Shown here: piece by piece, positions 31,813 through 40,167 of the stretch
Position numbering within the stretch: the first letter of the stretch is position 1
How the letters are laid out: every line of letters begins with the position of its first letter
NCBI GenBank assembly: GCA_913049535.1
Contig: CAJWYF010000012.1
Coordinates: forward strand, 1-41,249
Direction of reading: 5' to 3'
Source: an uncultured Synechococcus sp.
GTDB lineage: Bacteria; Cyanobacteriota; Cyanobacteriia; PCC-6307; Cyanobiaceae
DNA: 41,249 nt
The notes under the pieces: model-generated
What the model saw: only the letters and a program-made list of their open reading frames with translations
What the model was told of the DNA's origin: nothing
Database searches by the model: none
Translations under genes and position numbers: made by a program

Positions 31813-31953
31813 ATGACCGTTCGCCGTAGCCTTGCCGCCCTGGCCCTTGGGGTGGGACTTGGCGCCGCCTTGAGTCTCGTCCTGCAGGAGCCTGAACCAC
31901 GGATTGCAGCGGCCAACCCACAGGCGCCGCTGGTGCAGATGAAGAACAGCTGA
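31813..31953 (+). CDS. Small exported or anchored protein, 46 aa
   Basis: Direct translation gives MTVRRSLAALALGVGLGAAL then SLVLQEPEPRIAAANPQAPL and a short end QMKNS. A basic N-terminus with one hydrophobic helix fits a signal anchor or a signal peptide with a tiny mature part. No clear ribosome binding site. Unknown function. Confidence 0.45.
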   Translation: MTVRRSLAALALGVGLGAALSLVLQEPEPRIAAANPQAPLVQMKNS

Positions 31954-32012
31954 TTAACCAACGCTGCACTTCAAGGCACTAGTCATGGGCTGACCAGTGC
32001 AGGCGGACGGCA

Positions 32013-32996
32013 ATGGACGTCAACATCTTCCAGATTCTTGGATTTCTGCTCGCCGCCTATTCCGTTGTGGCGAATGATTCGCTGCAGACCCTGGGCACCT
32101 ATCTCTCAAGTAACAAAGGCCGCACACCGAAAATCGTGCAGATGGTTTTCATCTGCGGTGTGGCGGCTGCGGTGCTGCTGATTGGCTGGAGCCTTCACCC
32201 CGCCGGTGGCGGCCTCGGTGATCCGGCCTGGGGACGCCTTGAGAAATTCCCACTGCCGGAGAACTTCAGCTGGGTCTATCTGTTGCCACCGCTGGCCGTT
32301 CTGGCCCTCACCCAATGGGGCGCGCCGGTGAGCACCTCCTTTCTGGTGCTCTCAGCCTTTGTGCCGAAGAACGCCTTCAAGTTGGTGCTCAATTCACTCT
32401 CCGGCTATGTGATGGCGTTTCTACTGGCCCTGGTGGTCTACGGACTGCTGATGTGGCTGCTGGAGCGCAAGGTGCTGCGCAGCAAAGAGCAGGGCACCGA
32501 GGCCAACAAGGTGTGGTTTGCCCTGCAGTGGCTCTCCACAGGCTGGCTTTGGAGTCAGTGGTTGGTGCAGGACATGGCCAACATCTTTGTCTACCTGCCG
32601 CGGGAACTCAGCCTGGGCGGCATGGTGCTCGCCACACTGATGCTGTGCCTGGGGCTCTGCGTGCTGGTGGCCATTGGAGGTGGTCCGATCCAGGGGGTGC
32701 TGCGCAACAAGATCAACACCACGGATCTGCGCTCTGCAACGGTGATCGACTTTCTGTTTGGCTGTGTGCTGTTCTGGAAGGCCAACATCACCAAATTTCC
32801 GCTAAGCACCACCTGGGTGTTTCTCGGCCTGCTTGCCGGCCGTGAGATCGCCATCCGATTACGCCTGAAGCTCGCTGAATCGGATCGCCAGCCACTGCAA
32901 AAAGTATTGGGCAGCGACCTGATCAAGGCCGGTGTGGGCATCATCGTCAGCCTGATCGTGGCTTTGGCGATTCAGCCGCTCAAAGCCATCGGCTAA
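32013..32996 (+). CDS. PiT-like permease (phosphate/sulfate transporter family-like)
   Basis: A 327-aa integral membrane protein with about eight to nine hydrophobic helices. Two repeats carry PiT-like motifs: AYSVVANDSLQTLGTYLSSN (NDxxxTxGTxxxS) with QWGAPVSTSFLVLSAFVP, and later FPLSTTWVFLGLLAGREIAI (PxSTTxxxxGxxxG). PiT transporters move phosphate or sulfate with a cation. The first motif is degenerate compared with typical PiT (NDxANAxGT), so the substrate may differ. Convergent with the LuxR regulator gene, with a 4-bp overlap of ends. Confidence 0.62.
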   Translation: MDVNIFQILGFLLAAYSVVANDSLQTLGTYLSSNKGRTPKIVQMVFICGVAAAVLLIGWSLHPAGGGLGDPAWGRLEKFPLPENFSWVYLLPPLAVLALTQWGAPVSTSFLVLSAFVPKNAFKLVLNSLSGYVMAFLLALVVYGLLMWLLERKVLRSKEQGTEANKVWFALQWLSTGWLWSQWLVQDMANIFVYLPRELSLGGMVLATLMLCLGLCVLVAIGGGPIQGVLRNKINTTDLRSATVIDFLFGCVLFWKANITKFPLSTTWVFLGLLAGREIAIRLRLKLAESDRQPLQKVLGSDLIKAGVGIIVSLIVALAIQPLKAIG

Positions 32997-33715
32997 AGCC
33001 TGATCAAGGAGGGATCCACCACCCCAAGGCGCATGGCCGTCACGGCAGCGTGGGTGCGATCTCTGACGCCAAGCTTGCTGATGATGGTGCTCACATGGGA
33101 CTTCACAGTCTCCTGGGAGATAAACAACTGAGCGGCGATCTCACGGTTGGAGAAACCGCAACTGAGGGCATTGAGCACCTCCAACTCTCGCGTCGACAGT
33201 TGCTCAAGCAGATGCTGAGCGGAGCAACCATCCGCCTCGGTGAAGGCCGCCGCTTTGCGGATCTCCGCGGGGAGGTAGATGCCCCCATCCATGGTGGTGG
33301 TGAGGGCCTGCATGAAATCACCATGGCCGGTGCCCAACGAGGAGACGAACATCACGGCATGGGCACCGGCATCGAGGGCCTCACGCACCACCACCTGGGT
33401 CTCGCGGCGCAGAAACAGCAGACAGAGGCAATCGGGCCTGAGCTGGCGCACTTGCCGCACCAGCTCAATGCCATAACCCTGCTCGAGATCTTCACTGACC
33501 AGCATCACATCGACAGCTGAGGCGCTGAGCCGCTCGAGGGCCTCATCAGCGGTGGTGCAGGCACCCTCGAGCCCATCGGCGATGGCATCGAGGTAGGCGA
33601 TGCTGATCAGGGCGAGGCGATCGCCAAAGCACAGCAACTTGCGGCGACCGGCCAGGGCGTGATGAACCTCGGCGCGAGCTTGCCGCAGGCTTGGATCCAA
33701 GGGGTTGAATTCCAT
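32993..33715 (-). CDS. LuxR/NarL-type regulator with degenerate receiver
   Basis: A 240-aa protein from ATG 33715 with GAGG just upstream. The N-terminal ~125 residues follow the receiver fold, but the acidic pair is replaced (LCFGDRLAL), the phosphoacceptor position is Ser74 (VDVMLVSEDLEQGYGIEL), and the late conserved lysine is missing (AHAVMFVSS). The C-terminal LuxR helix-turn-helix is intact: LSTRELEVLNALSCGFSNRE and QETVKSHVSTIISKLGVRDR. Inference: a transcription factor controlled by something other than phosphorylation. Convergent with the PiT-like gene and downstream of the RND operon on the same strand. Confidence 0.88.
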   Translation of the reverse strand: MEFNPLDPSLRQARAEVHHALAGRRKLLCFGDRLALISIAYLDAIADGLEGACTTADEALERLSASAVDVMLVSEDLEQGYGIELVRQVRQLRPDCLCLLFLRRETQVVVREALDAGAHAVMFVSSLGTGHGDFMQALTTTMDGGIYLPAEIRKAAAFTEADGCSAQHLLEQLSTRELEVLNALSCGFSNREIAAQLFISQETVKSHVSTIISKLGVRDRTHAAVTAMRLGVVDPSLIRL

Positions 33716-33790
33716 CACCTCACCATGGATCAGAGCGTTAAAAAGCGCACTAAGGGCCCTGAAGCAAGGTCGCTGGCAGGAGCAGCAGGT

Positions 33791-34093
33791 TCAGCGCTTC
33801 TGCCCCCGGCTGACACGTCCAGACGAAGAGCGCGACCACCAGTGATGGTGGTAGGCCGGATCGGTGCTGCTGACCTGCAATTGCCTAGTGGTCTCAATCA
33901 CCACACCGGCCAGACCACCACAGATGACCACCATCAACAGGAAGGCCTGGAGTCGGTTATCGCTCACATCAGCCGGGGTATGGGAGACGATCACAAACAG
34001 AAACCAGGCCATGGCCGCACCGAGCAGCAAGCCGATGGCCAGAGCCACCAGCACCCGTGTCCCATTGAAACCAGGCCGGGATGACGGAGGCAT
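33791..34093 (-). CDS. Small two-helix membrane protein of the RND operon
   Basis: A 100-aa protein with two hydrophobic helices (VLVALAIGLLLGAAMAWFLF and LQAFLLMVVICGGLAGVVIE). The N-terminus is short and basic, and the tail is Ser/His/Arg-rich (YHHHWWSRSSSGRVSRGQKR). The start is 3 bp after the stop of the RND pump gene, so it is very probably co-translated. It could be an accessory subunit of the pump, in the manner of small AcrZ-type proteins, but its sequence is unrelated as far as I can see. Confidence 0.62.
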   Translation of the reverse strand: MPPSSRPGFNGTRVLVALAIGLLLGAAMAWFLFVIVSHTPADVSDNRLQAFLLMVVICGGLAGVVIETTRQLQVSSTDPAYHHHWWSRSSSGRVSRGQKR

Positions 34094-34096
34094 GGA

Positions 34097-37000
34097 TCAG
34101 GCGATCTCAGCGTCGGATCGACCGTCCGCCTGGCCCAGCAGGGTCTTCATGACGACATAGAAGACGGGAACGACAACGGTGGAGAGCACAGTGGCCACCG
34201 ACAGACCACCGAAGACGACAAGGCCAAGAGAGGCCTGGCTCTGGGCCCCGGCCCCACTGGCGAGCACCAGGGGCAGGAAACCAAACAGAGAGGAAATCGC
34301 CGTCATCAGAATCGGGCGCAGTCGCGACTTGGCGGCGTAACTGGCTGCGGCCAGGGCACTGAGACCTTCCCCCATGCGCTGGTTGGCCAGATCAACGATG
34401 AGGATGCCGTTACCGGCAGCAAGGCCGATGAGCATCACCAATCCCACCTGGGCGTAGATGTTGAGCACCTGGCCAGCGCCAGAGAGGAACACCAGAGCAC
34501 CGAGCATGGCGGTGGGCACCGTCATCAAGATGATCAGCGGATCGGTGTAGCTCTCGTACTGAGCCGACAGCACCAGATAGACCACCAGAATGCCCATTGC
34601 GAAGATCACCACAGCCAGGGCGCCAGCCTTGACCTCCTCGCGGGAAATGCCGGTCCAGTCGTAGCCAAGTCCCTGCATGTTCTGGGCCTTGAAGATGTCC
34701 TGAATTCCCGTGATCGCCTGACCGGAGCTCTTGCCTGGTGCAGGCCCCCCCTCAATCTTGATCGAACGGAACAGGTTGAAACGGTTGATGATGCTGGGGC
34801 CGGAAACCTGCTCAACACTGAAGAACTCGGAGAGCGGAATCAGTTCACCACCGGCGTTGCGCACGTAAATGCTGCTGAGCTGGCTCTGGCTGGCCCTGTT
34901 ATTGGAGCCAGCCTGCACATAAACCCGACGCACCTTGCCCTCCTGGAAGGTGTCGTTGACGTAACGGCCGCCGAAGTTGACGCTGAACGATTCCATCGCC
35001 TGACCGAAGTCCACGTTGAGTGCTGCCATGCGTTCACGATCCACCTCAATGCGCAGCTGAGGCGAGTCAGGAATGAACTGGGTGTAGACCTTGCTGAAGG
35101 TCGGATCGCTGTTGGCGGCTTTGATGATCTGACCGGCAGCACCGGCGAACTCGGTCATCGTGTAAGAACCACCGCTTTGATCCAGCAGCTGGAATTCGAA
35201 ACCAGCACTGGCGCCGTAGCCCGGGATGGAGGGAGGCTCAACAACAAAGACCCGTGCCTCATCGATTTGAGCAGCGATCTTCTGGTTCAGACGCTGGGTG
35301 ATCGCCGACATCGACTGATCCTTGTCGGGGCGCTCCTCCCAGTTTTTGACGCCGTAGAAGAAAAGACCACGGTTGGGCCCGAAGCCATCAAGACTGGCGC
35401 CGGAGAAGATGCCGGCGGCCTCGATGTCGGGTTCGGTGCGCAGGATCGCTGCAATCTGCTTGTTGACCTTGTCGGTGACGCGATTGGAGGTGCCCTCCGG
35501 AGCCATGACAAAGCCGATGCCGTAGCCCTGATCTTCGATAGGAACAAAACCTGCTGGAACGGCGGTGAAGGCAAAACCGGTGAGCAGGATGCCGACTCCC
35601 AGACCTGCCATGACCACGCGGCGGTGGCTCATCACCCAATTCAGCAAGTTGCTGTAGAAGGACTCAAAGCGGGCGTAGTAAACGTTGAAGACCGCGAAGA
35701 TCTTGGTGAGGTAGTGACCCAAGAGGAGACCAATACCAGTGAACAGCAACACCGGCAAGACATTGATCACCCCGGCGACAGCGAGGCCGACCACCGCACC
35801 GCCAATGGCAAACGGCAGTCGCAACGGGCGCCCGGTGGACTGGGACACGGCGTAGCCAATGATTGCCGCCAGGGCAAAGGGAATCAGGGCCTTGGCCGCG
35901 CCGCCACCGACGAAAAGCAGGCCGTAGATGAAGCCGATCACCGTGCCGCCAATGGCGTAGGTGCGTCGACTGGGTTCGGTGTACTCGCGCCCCAACAACA
36001 GGGCCGAAAGCATCGGCGAGAAGGTCAGGGCGTTGAAGGTGGAAATGGCGATCGAGAAGATGATCGTCGCCGCAAACTGCTTGTAGATCGTTCCGGTGGC
36101 ACCGGGGAAAAACAACACCGGCAGGAACACGCACATCTTCACCAAAGAGGTGGCGATCACAGCGGAAAACAGCTCATCCATGGTGGATTTCGCCGCCTCA
36201 ACGGCGCTCAATCCCGTTGATTTCTTGGTGGAGGTGTCCTCGATCACGGTGATGGCGTCATCGACCACCAGACCTGTGGCCAGGACCAGACCAAAGAGCG
36301 TGAGCTGGTTGAGCGAGAAGCCAAAACCCAGCACAAACGCGAAGGTGCCAACGAGTGCGACCGGAATGGCGATGCCCGGCACCAGGGTCGCTTTCCAGTT
36401 CTGCAGGAACAGAAACAGGATGAGCACCACCAGCACCACGGCATCACGCAGGGAGCCCACCACCCCTTGAATCGAGGCGTTGATGAAGTCGGTGGAGTCA
36501 AAAACCTGTTCAACCTTCATGCCCACAGGCATGGTCTGTTTGAACTCCTCGATCACCTGCTTGACGCCGTCGGAAACCACCAGGGCGTTGCTGCCGCTGA
36601 GCTGGTTGATCGACATGCTGACGGTGGGATTGCCCTCGAGATTGACGGCGGAGACTTCGTAGACCTCACCGCCGAGCTGCACTTCACCCACATCGCTGAC
36701 GCGGATCAGACCGCCGTCATCGGTGGTTTTGATGATCAGATTCTCAAATTCGCTCTGACTGGTGAGACGGCCCTGCAGCTGCACCGTGAAGGTGTAGATC
36801 TGCTCTTCTGGGGCAGGAGCACCACCCACCTTGCCGGCAGGCACCAGCCGATTCTGACTTTTCAGTGCGCCAACCACATCCGATGAGGTGAGTCCGTAAC
36901 CGGCGAGCTTGTTTGGATCAAGCCAGAGACGGAAGGCGAGCTTGCGGTTGCCGTAGTAGGTCAGGCTGCCGACGCCCGGCACACGCTTGACGCTGTCGGT

Positions 37001-37501
37001 GAGGTTTTTGTCGAGAAAACCACTGATGGTCTCGATGCTGTAGTTGATCTCCTCAGGGTTTTCGTTGGTGAAGTTGTAAACAAGCAGCGTCGAGGTGGAG
37101 GACTTATCAACCGTGACGCCGGATTGCTTCACTTCTGCAGGCAACTGCGGTTCAGCCAGGGCAACACGGTTTTGCACATTCACCTGGTTGATATTGCCAT
37201 CCGTGCCGCTGTTGAACAGCACTGAAATGGCGGCACTGCCATCTGACGAACTCGAGGAGGTGATGTAATCCATGTTCTCCACCCCATTGATCTGCTGCTC
37301 GAGCACTGAGGTGACGCCCTGCTCCACGCTTTCCGCATCAGCACCGGCGTAATTGGCACGCACCTGAACGGTCGGCGGTGCAATATCGGGCAGCATCTCC
37401 ACCGGCAGGATCGGTATCGCGATCAAGCCCGCGATCACGATCAACAGGGAACAGACCGAGGTGAGAACCGGTCGGGTGATGAAGTTATTGGAAAGCGACA
37501 T
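34097..37501 (-). CDS. RND (HAE1-type) efflux pump with extra membrane insertion
   Basis: A 1134-aa inner-membrane pump of the AcrB type. Seen: start SLSNNFITRPVLTSVCSLLI, the porter domains, GLVVDDAITVIED with the proton-relay Asp pair (414/415), LPDIAPPTVQVRANYAGADA, and the late TM10 block GLAAGNGILIVDLANQRMGE. Odd features: about 85 extra residues between TM6 and TM7 (approximately 505-600), containing hydrophobic helices such as IGGTVIGFIYGLLFVGGGAA and FAIGGAVVGLAVAGVINVLP; and Gly1030 where AcrB has the relay Lys940. The gene follows its adaptor by 8 bp and precedes a small membrane gene. Confidence 0.93.
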   Translation of the reverse strand: MSLSNNFITRPVLTSVCSLLIVIAGLIAIPILPVEMLPDIAPPTVQVRANYAGADAESVEQGVTSVLEQQINGVENMDYITSSSSSDGSAAISVLFNSGTDGNINQVNVQNRVALAEPQLPAEVKQSGVTVDKSSTSTLLVYNFTNENPEEINYSIETISGFLDKNLTDSVKRVPGVGSLTYYGNRKLAFRLWLDPNKLAGYGLTSSDVVGALKSQNRLVPAGKVGGAPAPEEQIYTFTVQLQGRLTSQSEFENLIIKTTDDGGLIRVSDVGEVQLGGEVYEVSAVNLEGNPTVSMSINQLSGSNALVVSDGVKQVIEEFKQTMPVGMKVEQVFDSTDFINASIQGVVGSLRDAVVLVVLILFLFLQNWKATLVPGIAIPVALVGTFAFVLGFGFSLNQLTLFGLVLATGLVVDDAITVIEDTSTKKSTGLSAVEAAKSTMDELFSAVIATSLVKMCVFLPVLFFPGATGTIYKQFAATIIFSIAISTFNALTFSPMLSALLLGREYTEPSRRTYAIGGTVIGFIYGLLFVGGGAAKALIPFALAAIIGYAVSQSTGRPLRLPFAIGGAVVGLAVAGVINVLPVLLFTGIGLLLGHYLTKIFAVFNVYYARFESFYSNLLNWVMSHRRVVMAGLGVGILLTGFAFTAVPAGFVPIEDQGYGIGFVMAPEGTSNRVTDKVNKQIAAILRTEPDIEAAGIFSGASLDGFGPNRGLFFYGVKNWEERPDKDQSMSAITQRLNQKIAAQIDEARVFVVEPPSIPGYGASAGFEFQLLDQSGGSYTMTEFAGAAGQIIKAANSDPTFSKVYTQFIPDSPQLRIEVDRERMAALNVDFGQAMESFSVNFGGRYVNDTFQEGKVRRVYVQAGSNNRASQSQLSSIYVRNAGGELIPLSEFFSVEQVSGPSIINRFNLFRSIKIEGGPAPGKSSGQAITGIQDIFKAQNMQGLGYDWTGISREEVKAGALAVVIFAMGILVVYLVLSAQYESYTDPLIILMTVPTAMLGALVFLSGAGQVLNIYAQVGLVMLIGLAAGNGILIVDLANQRMGEGLSALAAASYAAKSRLRPILMTAISSLFGFLPLVLASGAGAQSQASLGLVVFGGLSVATVLSTVVVPVFYVVMKTLLGQADGRSDAEIA

Positions 37502-37509
37502 GACTGATC

Positions 37510-38634
37510 TCAGTTGGTGCCTTTGGCGTTCTGAGACTTGGTCGGATCAGCCGGCGGCTTGATCTGAACCGGTGAGCCGTGTTTGAGGTTCATCAGGTTG
37601 GAGGTGATCACCATCTCGCCTGCCTTGACGCCCTTCAAGACGGGGTAGAGGTTGTTCTGAACCGTGCCCACCTCAACCGGGGTCTGCAGGGCAAACTTGG
37701 TGCCTTCCGGCAGCTGTTTGAGCTCTTCGATGGGGGCGTTGCCCGGTTGTTGTTCAAGCTGTTGAAGGCTGCCGACGCGGAAAACAAAGTTCTGGCCCGA
37801 GGCGGTGGTCACAGCAGTAAAGGGCACGGCGTCGATTGATTTGGTCTCCAGCTCAACGCGGGTGATCAGCCGTTGACCATTGCGCAAGGTCCCTTCTGGG
37901 TTCTCAAAGACGGATTTGACCAGCAACGCCTGGGTGCCGGAACTGACAGTCGGATCGATGCGGGAGACGGTGCTGGTGGCCAAGGGCTTGTCAGAGCCGG
38001 CCAGCATCAGCACCACCGGCAGACCGGTCTTGAGGCGGGGGCCGTAGACCGATGGCAATTCGATGCGGGCTTCCAGCTTGTTGTTCTTGACCAGCTGGGT
38101 GAAGGTCTGACCCTGCTTGAGCACATCGCCGACTTTCACCGAGACATCAGCGACGACGCCGTTGATCGGCGATGTCAGGTTGTTGTAACCAACGGTGGCC
38201 TGTTGGGCGATGGCTTTTTCCCGCGATGAAATGGCCTGCTGACGGTATTGATCGCGCTGCTTCTCGGAGACGGCCCCCTGCTCAGCGAGGAACTTGTAGC
38301 GCTGGTAGTTGATCTGATCCGTCTCGGCCTTGGCCACATCCCGGCGTAGTGCCGCCTGCTCCTGTTCCTGATCAAGAACCACCAACAATTGACCAGCCTC
38401 AACCACATCGCCTTGATCAATGTTGAGCTGGTCAACCCGACCGCCAGCCTGGGCTGCCAGCTGCACAAGGTCAGTGGCTTCAAGGGTGCTGACCGTCTGA
38501 ACCTCGTCGGTGAACTGTGCCTTTTTGACGGCAGCTTCCTGCACGGGCAAGGCGCGAAACTGGGGTTCACCACCACAGGCAGTGAGCAACAGCAGCGAGC
38601 CGGCAAGGAACAAGGAACGTGTCGAAGCCGGCAC
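37510..38634 (-). CDS. RND periplasmic adaptor lipoprotein (membrane fusion protein)
   Basis: A 374-aa protein from a GTG. N-terminal lipoprotein signal with lipobox LLLTAC (Cys20). Adaptor pattern: a barrel-sandwich half motif (AAQAGGRVDQLNIDQGDVVE), alpha-helical hairpin (AALRRDVAKAETDQINYQRY, EKQRDQYRQQAISSREKAIA), second half motif (LTSPINGVVADVSVKVGDVL), then a beta-barrel and membrane-proximal domain. It links the pump to an outer-membrane channel; no channel gene is in the window. First gene of the efflux operon, divergent from the antiporter gene. Confidence 0.93.
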   Translation of the reverse strand: MPASTRSLFLAGSLLLLTACGGEPQFRALPVQEAAVKKAQFTDEVQTVSTLEATDLVQLAAQAGGRVDQLNIDQGDVVEAGQLLVVLDQEQEQAALRRDVAKAETDQINYQRYKFLAEQGAVSEKQRDQYRQQAISSREKAIAQQATVGYNNLTSPINGVVADVSVKVGDVLKQGQTFTQLVKNNKLEARIELPSVYGPRLKTGLPVVLMLAGSDKPLATSTVSRIDPTVSSGTQALLVKSVFENPEGTLRNGQRLITRVELETKSIDAVPFTAVTTASGQNFVFRVGSLQQLEQQPGNAPIEELKQLPEGTKFALQTPVEVGTVQNNLYPVLKGVKAGEMVITSNLMNLKHGSPVQIKPPADPTKSQNAKGTN

Positions 38635-38686
38635 CGCAGAGAGTTATCTGTTGCCCGAATTATGAACATCAAGCCTTGAACTGACA

Positions 38687-38706
38687 GCTGATCTGAGCAG
38701 ATCAGC
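38687..38706. promoter_or_regulatory. Inverted repeat, possible operator of the efflux operon
   Basis: GCTGATCT-GAGC-AGATCAGC, a perfect 8-bp dyad, lies between the divergent starts of the efflux adaptor (38634) and the antiporter (38784 or 38811). Its position fits a binding site for a dimeric repressor, for example of the TetR or MarR type. No such repressor gene is adjacent. Confidence 0.4.
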
Positions 38707-38810
38707 AATGAACGGCGCGAGTTCCATGCGACCGATTTCGCGACGTCGATGCACTGACCGATCAGTTTCTGGGCCATACCCTTGTGGCAGAAGCGAACAG
38801 CGCTGACCTG

Positions 38811-40151
38811 ATGCCTGAATTGAGTCCACACACCTTGGACATGGCCGAAACCCTGATCGGGGTGGCGCGCTTTCTGCTGATCCTGGTGGCCGCCCGCATG
38901 CTTGCCGAGGTGCTGGTACGCCTGCAGCTGCCAACGATTCTTGGTGAGCTGGTTGCCGGCGTGATCATCGGCGCCTCCGGCCTGCACCTGATTGTGCCGC
39001 CGGAAACACAGGCGCAGCTCAGTGACGGCCTGGTGACGTTGGTCAGCTCGCTGATGGCGGTACCGCCTGATGCGGTGCCGCAGATTTACAACGAAAGCTT
39101 TCCGGCCCTGGAGTCGGTTGCCGAACTCGGCCTCTACGCCCTGCTGTTCATGGCGGGACTGGAAAGTGAGCTGGATGAACTGATCGCCGTCGGCGCCCAG
39201 GCGTTCTCCGTCGCTGTGGTGGGGGTGGTGTTGCCCTTTGCACTCGGCACCTGGGGCCTGATGGCCCTGTTTCATGTCGATGCCGTTCCAGCGATCTTTG
39301 CCGGTGCATCGATGACGGCCACCAGCATCGGCATCACCGCCAGCGTGTTCGGTGAACTGGGTTATCTCAAGACAAGGGAAGGGCAAATCGTCATCGGCGC
39401 TGCCGTGCTGGATGACATCCTCGGCATCGTGATCCTGGCTGTGGTGGTGGCCCTGGGCTCCGGCGGGGCCATCGAGATCGGCCCCATCATCAAGCTGGTG
39501 GCGGCCGCTGCTGTGTTCGTCATTGCCGCCATCGGGCTCAGCCGCACCGCTGCACCGGCGTTTGACTGGCTGATCGATCAACTCAAGGCGCCGGGTGAAG
39601 TGCTGGTGGCCTCCTTTGTGATCCTGGCCTTGAGCTGCTTTGCCGCCACGGCCATCGGCCTGGAGGCAGCCCTTGGCGCCTTCGCGGCGGGCCTGATCCT
39701 CAGCAGCTCAAAACACAACAAGGCGATTCAGGCCTCCGTGCTGCCGATCGTCACGCTGTTCGCCACCATCTTCTTTGTGCTGGTGGGCGCCGGCATGGAC
39801 CTCTCGGTCATCAATCCTTCCGATCCCAGCAGCCGCGCTGCTCTGGTGATGGCCGGCTTCCTGGTGGTGGTCGCGATCTTCGGCAAGGTGGCCGCTGGAT
39901 GGGGCTTCCTCAGCAAGCAACCCACCAACCGTCTGGTGGTGGGCCTGGGGATGATGCCCCGTGGGGAGGTGGGTCTGATCTTCCTCGGCCTGGGGACCCA
40001 GGCCAAGCTGCTCAACCCCTCCCTCGAGGCCGCCATTCTGCTGATGGTGATTGGCACGACATTCCTGGCACCACTGTTGTTGCGCGTGGTGATCGGTAAC
40101 ACGAGCGGCGGCGACGGTGACGGCGAAGCTGCTGCCATTGAAGCCGCCTGA
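38811..40151 (+). CDS. CPA2-type Na+(K+)/H+ antiporter
   Basis: About 446 aa from ATG 38811; a GTG at 38784 adds nine residues. Twelve or so hydrophobic helices. Seen: LQLPTILGELVAGVIIGASG, ALLFMAGLESELDELIAVGA, GASMTATSIGITASVFGELG, the ion-binding pair AAVLDDILGIVILAV, and GMMPRGEVGLIFLGLGTQAK. This is the NapA/CPA2 pattern with two aspartates (DD), as in electrogenic Na+/H+ exchangers. It supports sodium and pH homeostasis. The Gly/Asp-rich cytoplasmic end (SGGDGDGEAA) is short. Confidence 0.9.
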   Translation: MPELSPHTLDMAETLIGVARFLLILVAARMLAEVLVRLQLPTILGELVAGVIIGASGLHLIVPPETQAQLSDGLVTLVSSLMAVPPDAVPQIYNESFPALESVAELGLYALLFMAGLESELDELIAVGAQAFSVAVVGVVLPFALGTWGLMALFHVDAVPAIFAGASMTATSIGITASVFGELGYLKTREGQIVIGAAVLDDILGIVILAVVVALGSGGAIEIGPIIKLVAAAAVFVIAAIGLSRTAAPAFDWLIDQLKAPGEVLVASFVILALSCFAATAIGLEAALGAFAAGLILSSSKHNKAIQASVLPIVTLFATIFFVLVGAGMDLSVINPSDPSSRAALVMAGFLVVVAIFGKVAAGWGFLSKQPTNRLVVGLGMMPRGEVGLIFLGLGTQAKLLNPSLEAAILLMVIGTTFLAPLLLRVVIGNTSGGDGDGEAAAIEAA

Positions 40152-40167
40152 ATCGGGCCACCGGGTG

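Noticed and set aside
30890-31969. 359-codon minus-strand frame, with a protein-like middle (CIGSGLTGLETGYRLKLLEQ)
   Set aside because: Spans the SNase gene in antisense and the hairpin at 31683-31716; the middle part is short and isolated. Kept only as a non-coding region, though a decayed gene cannot be excluded.
38175-39581. 468-codon minus-strand frame
   Set aside because: Antisense to the antiporter and then out of frame through the adaptor gene; a composite shadow.
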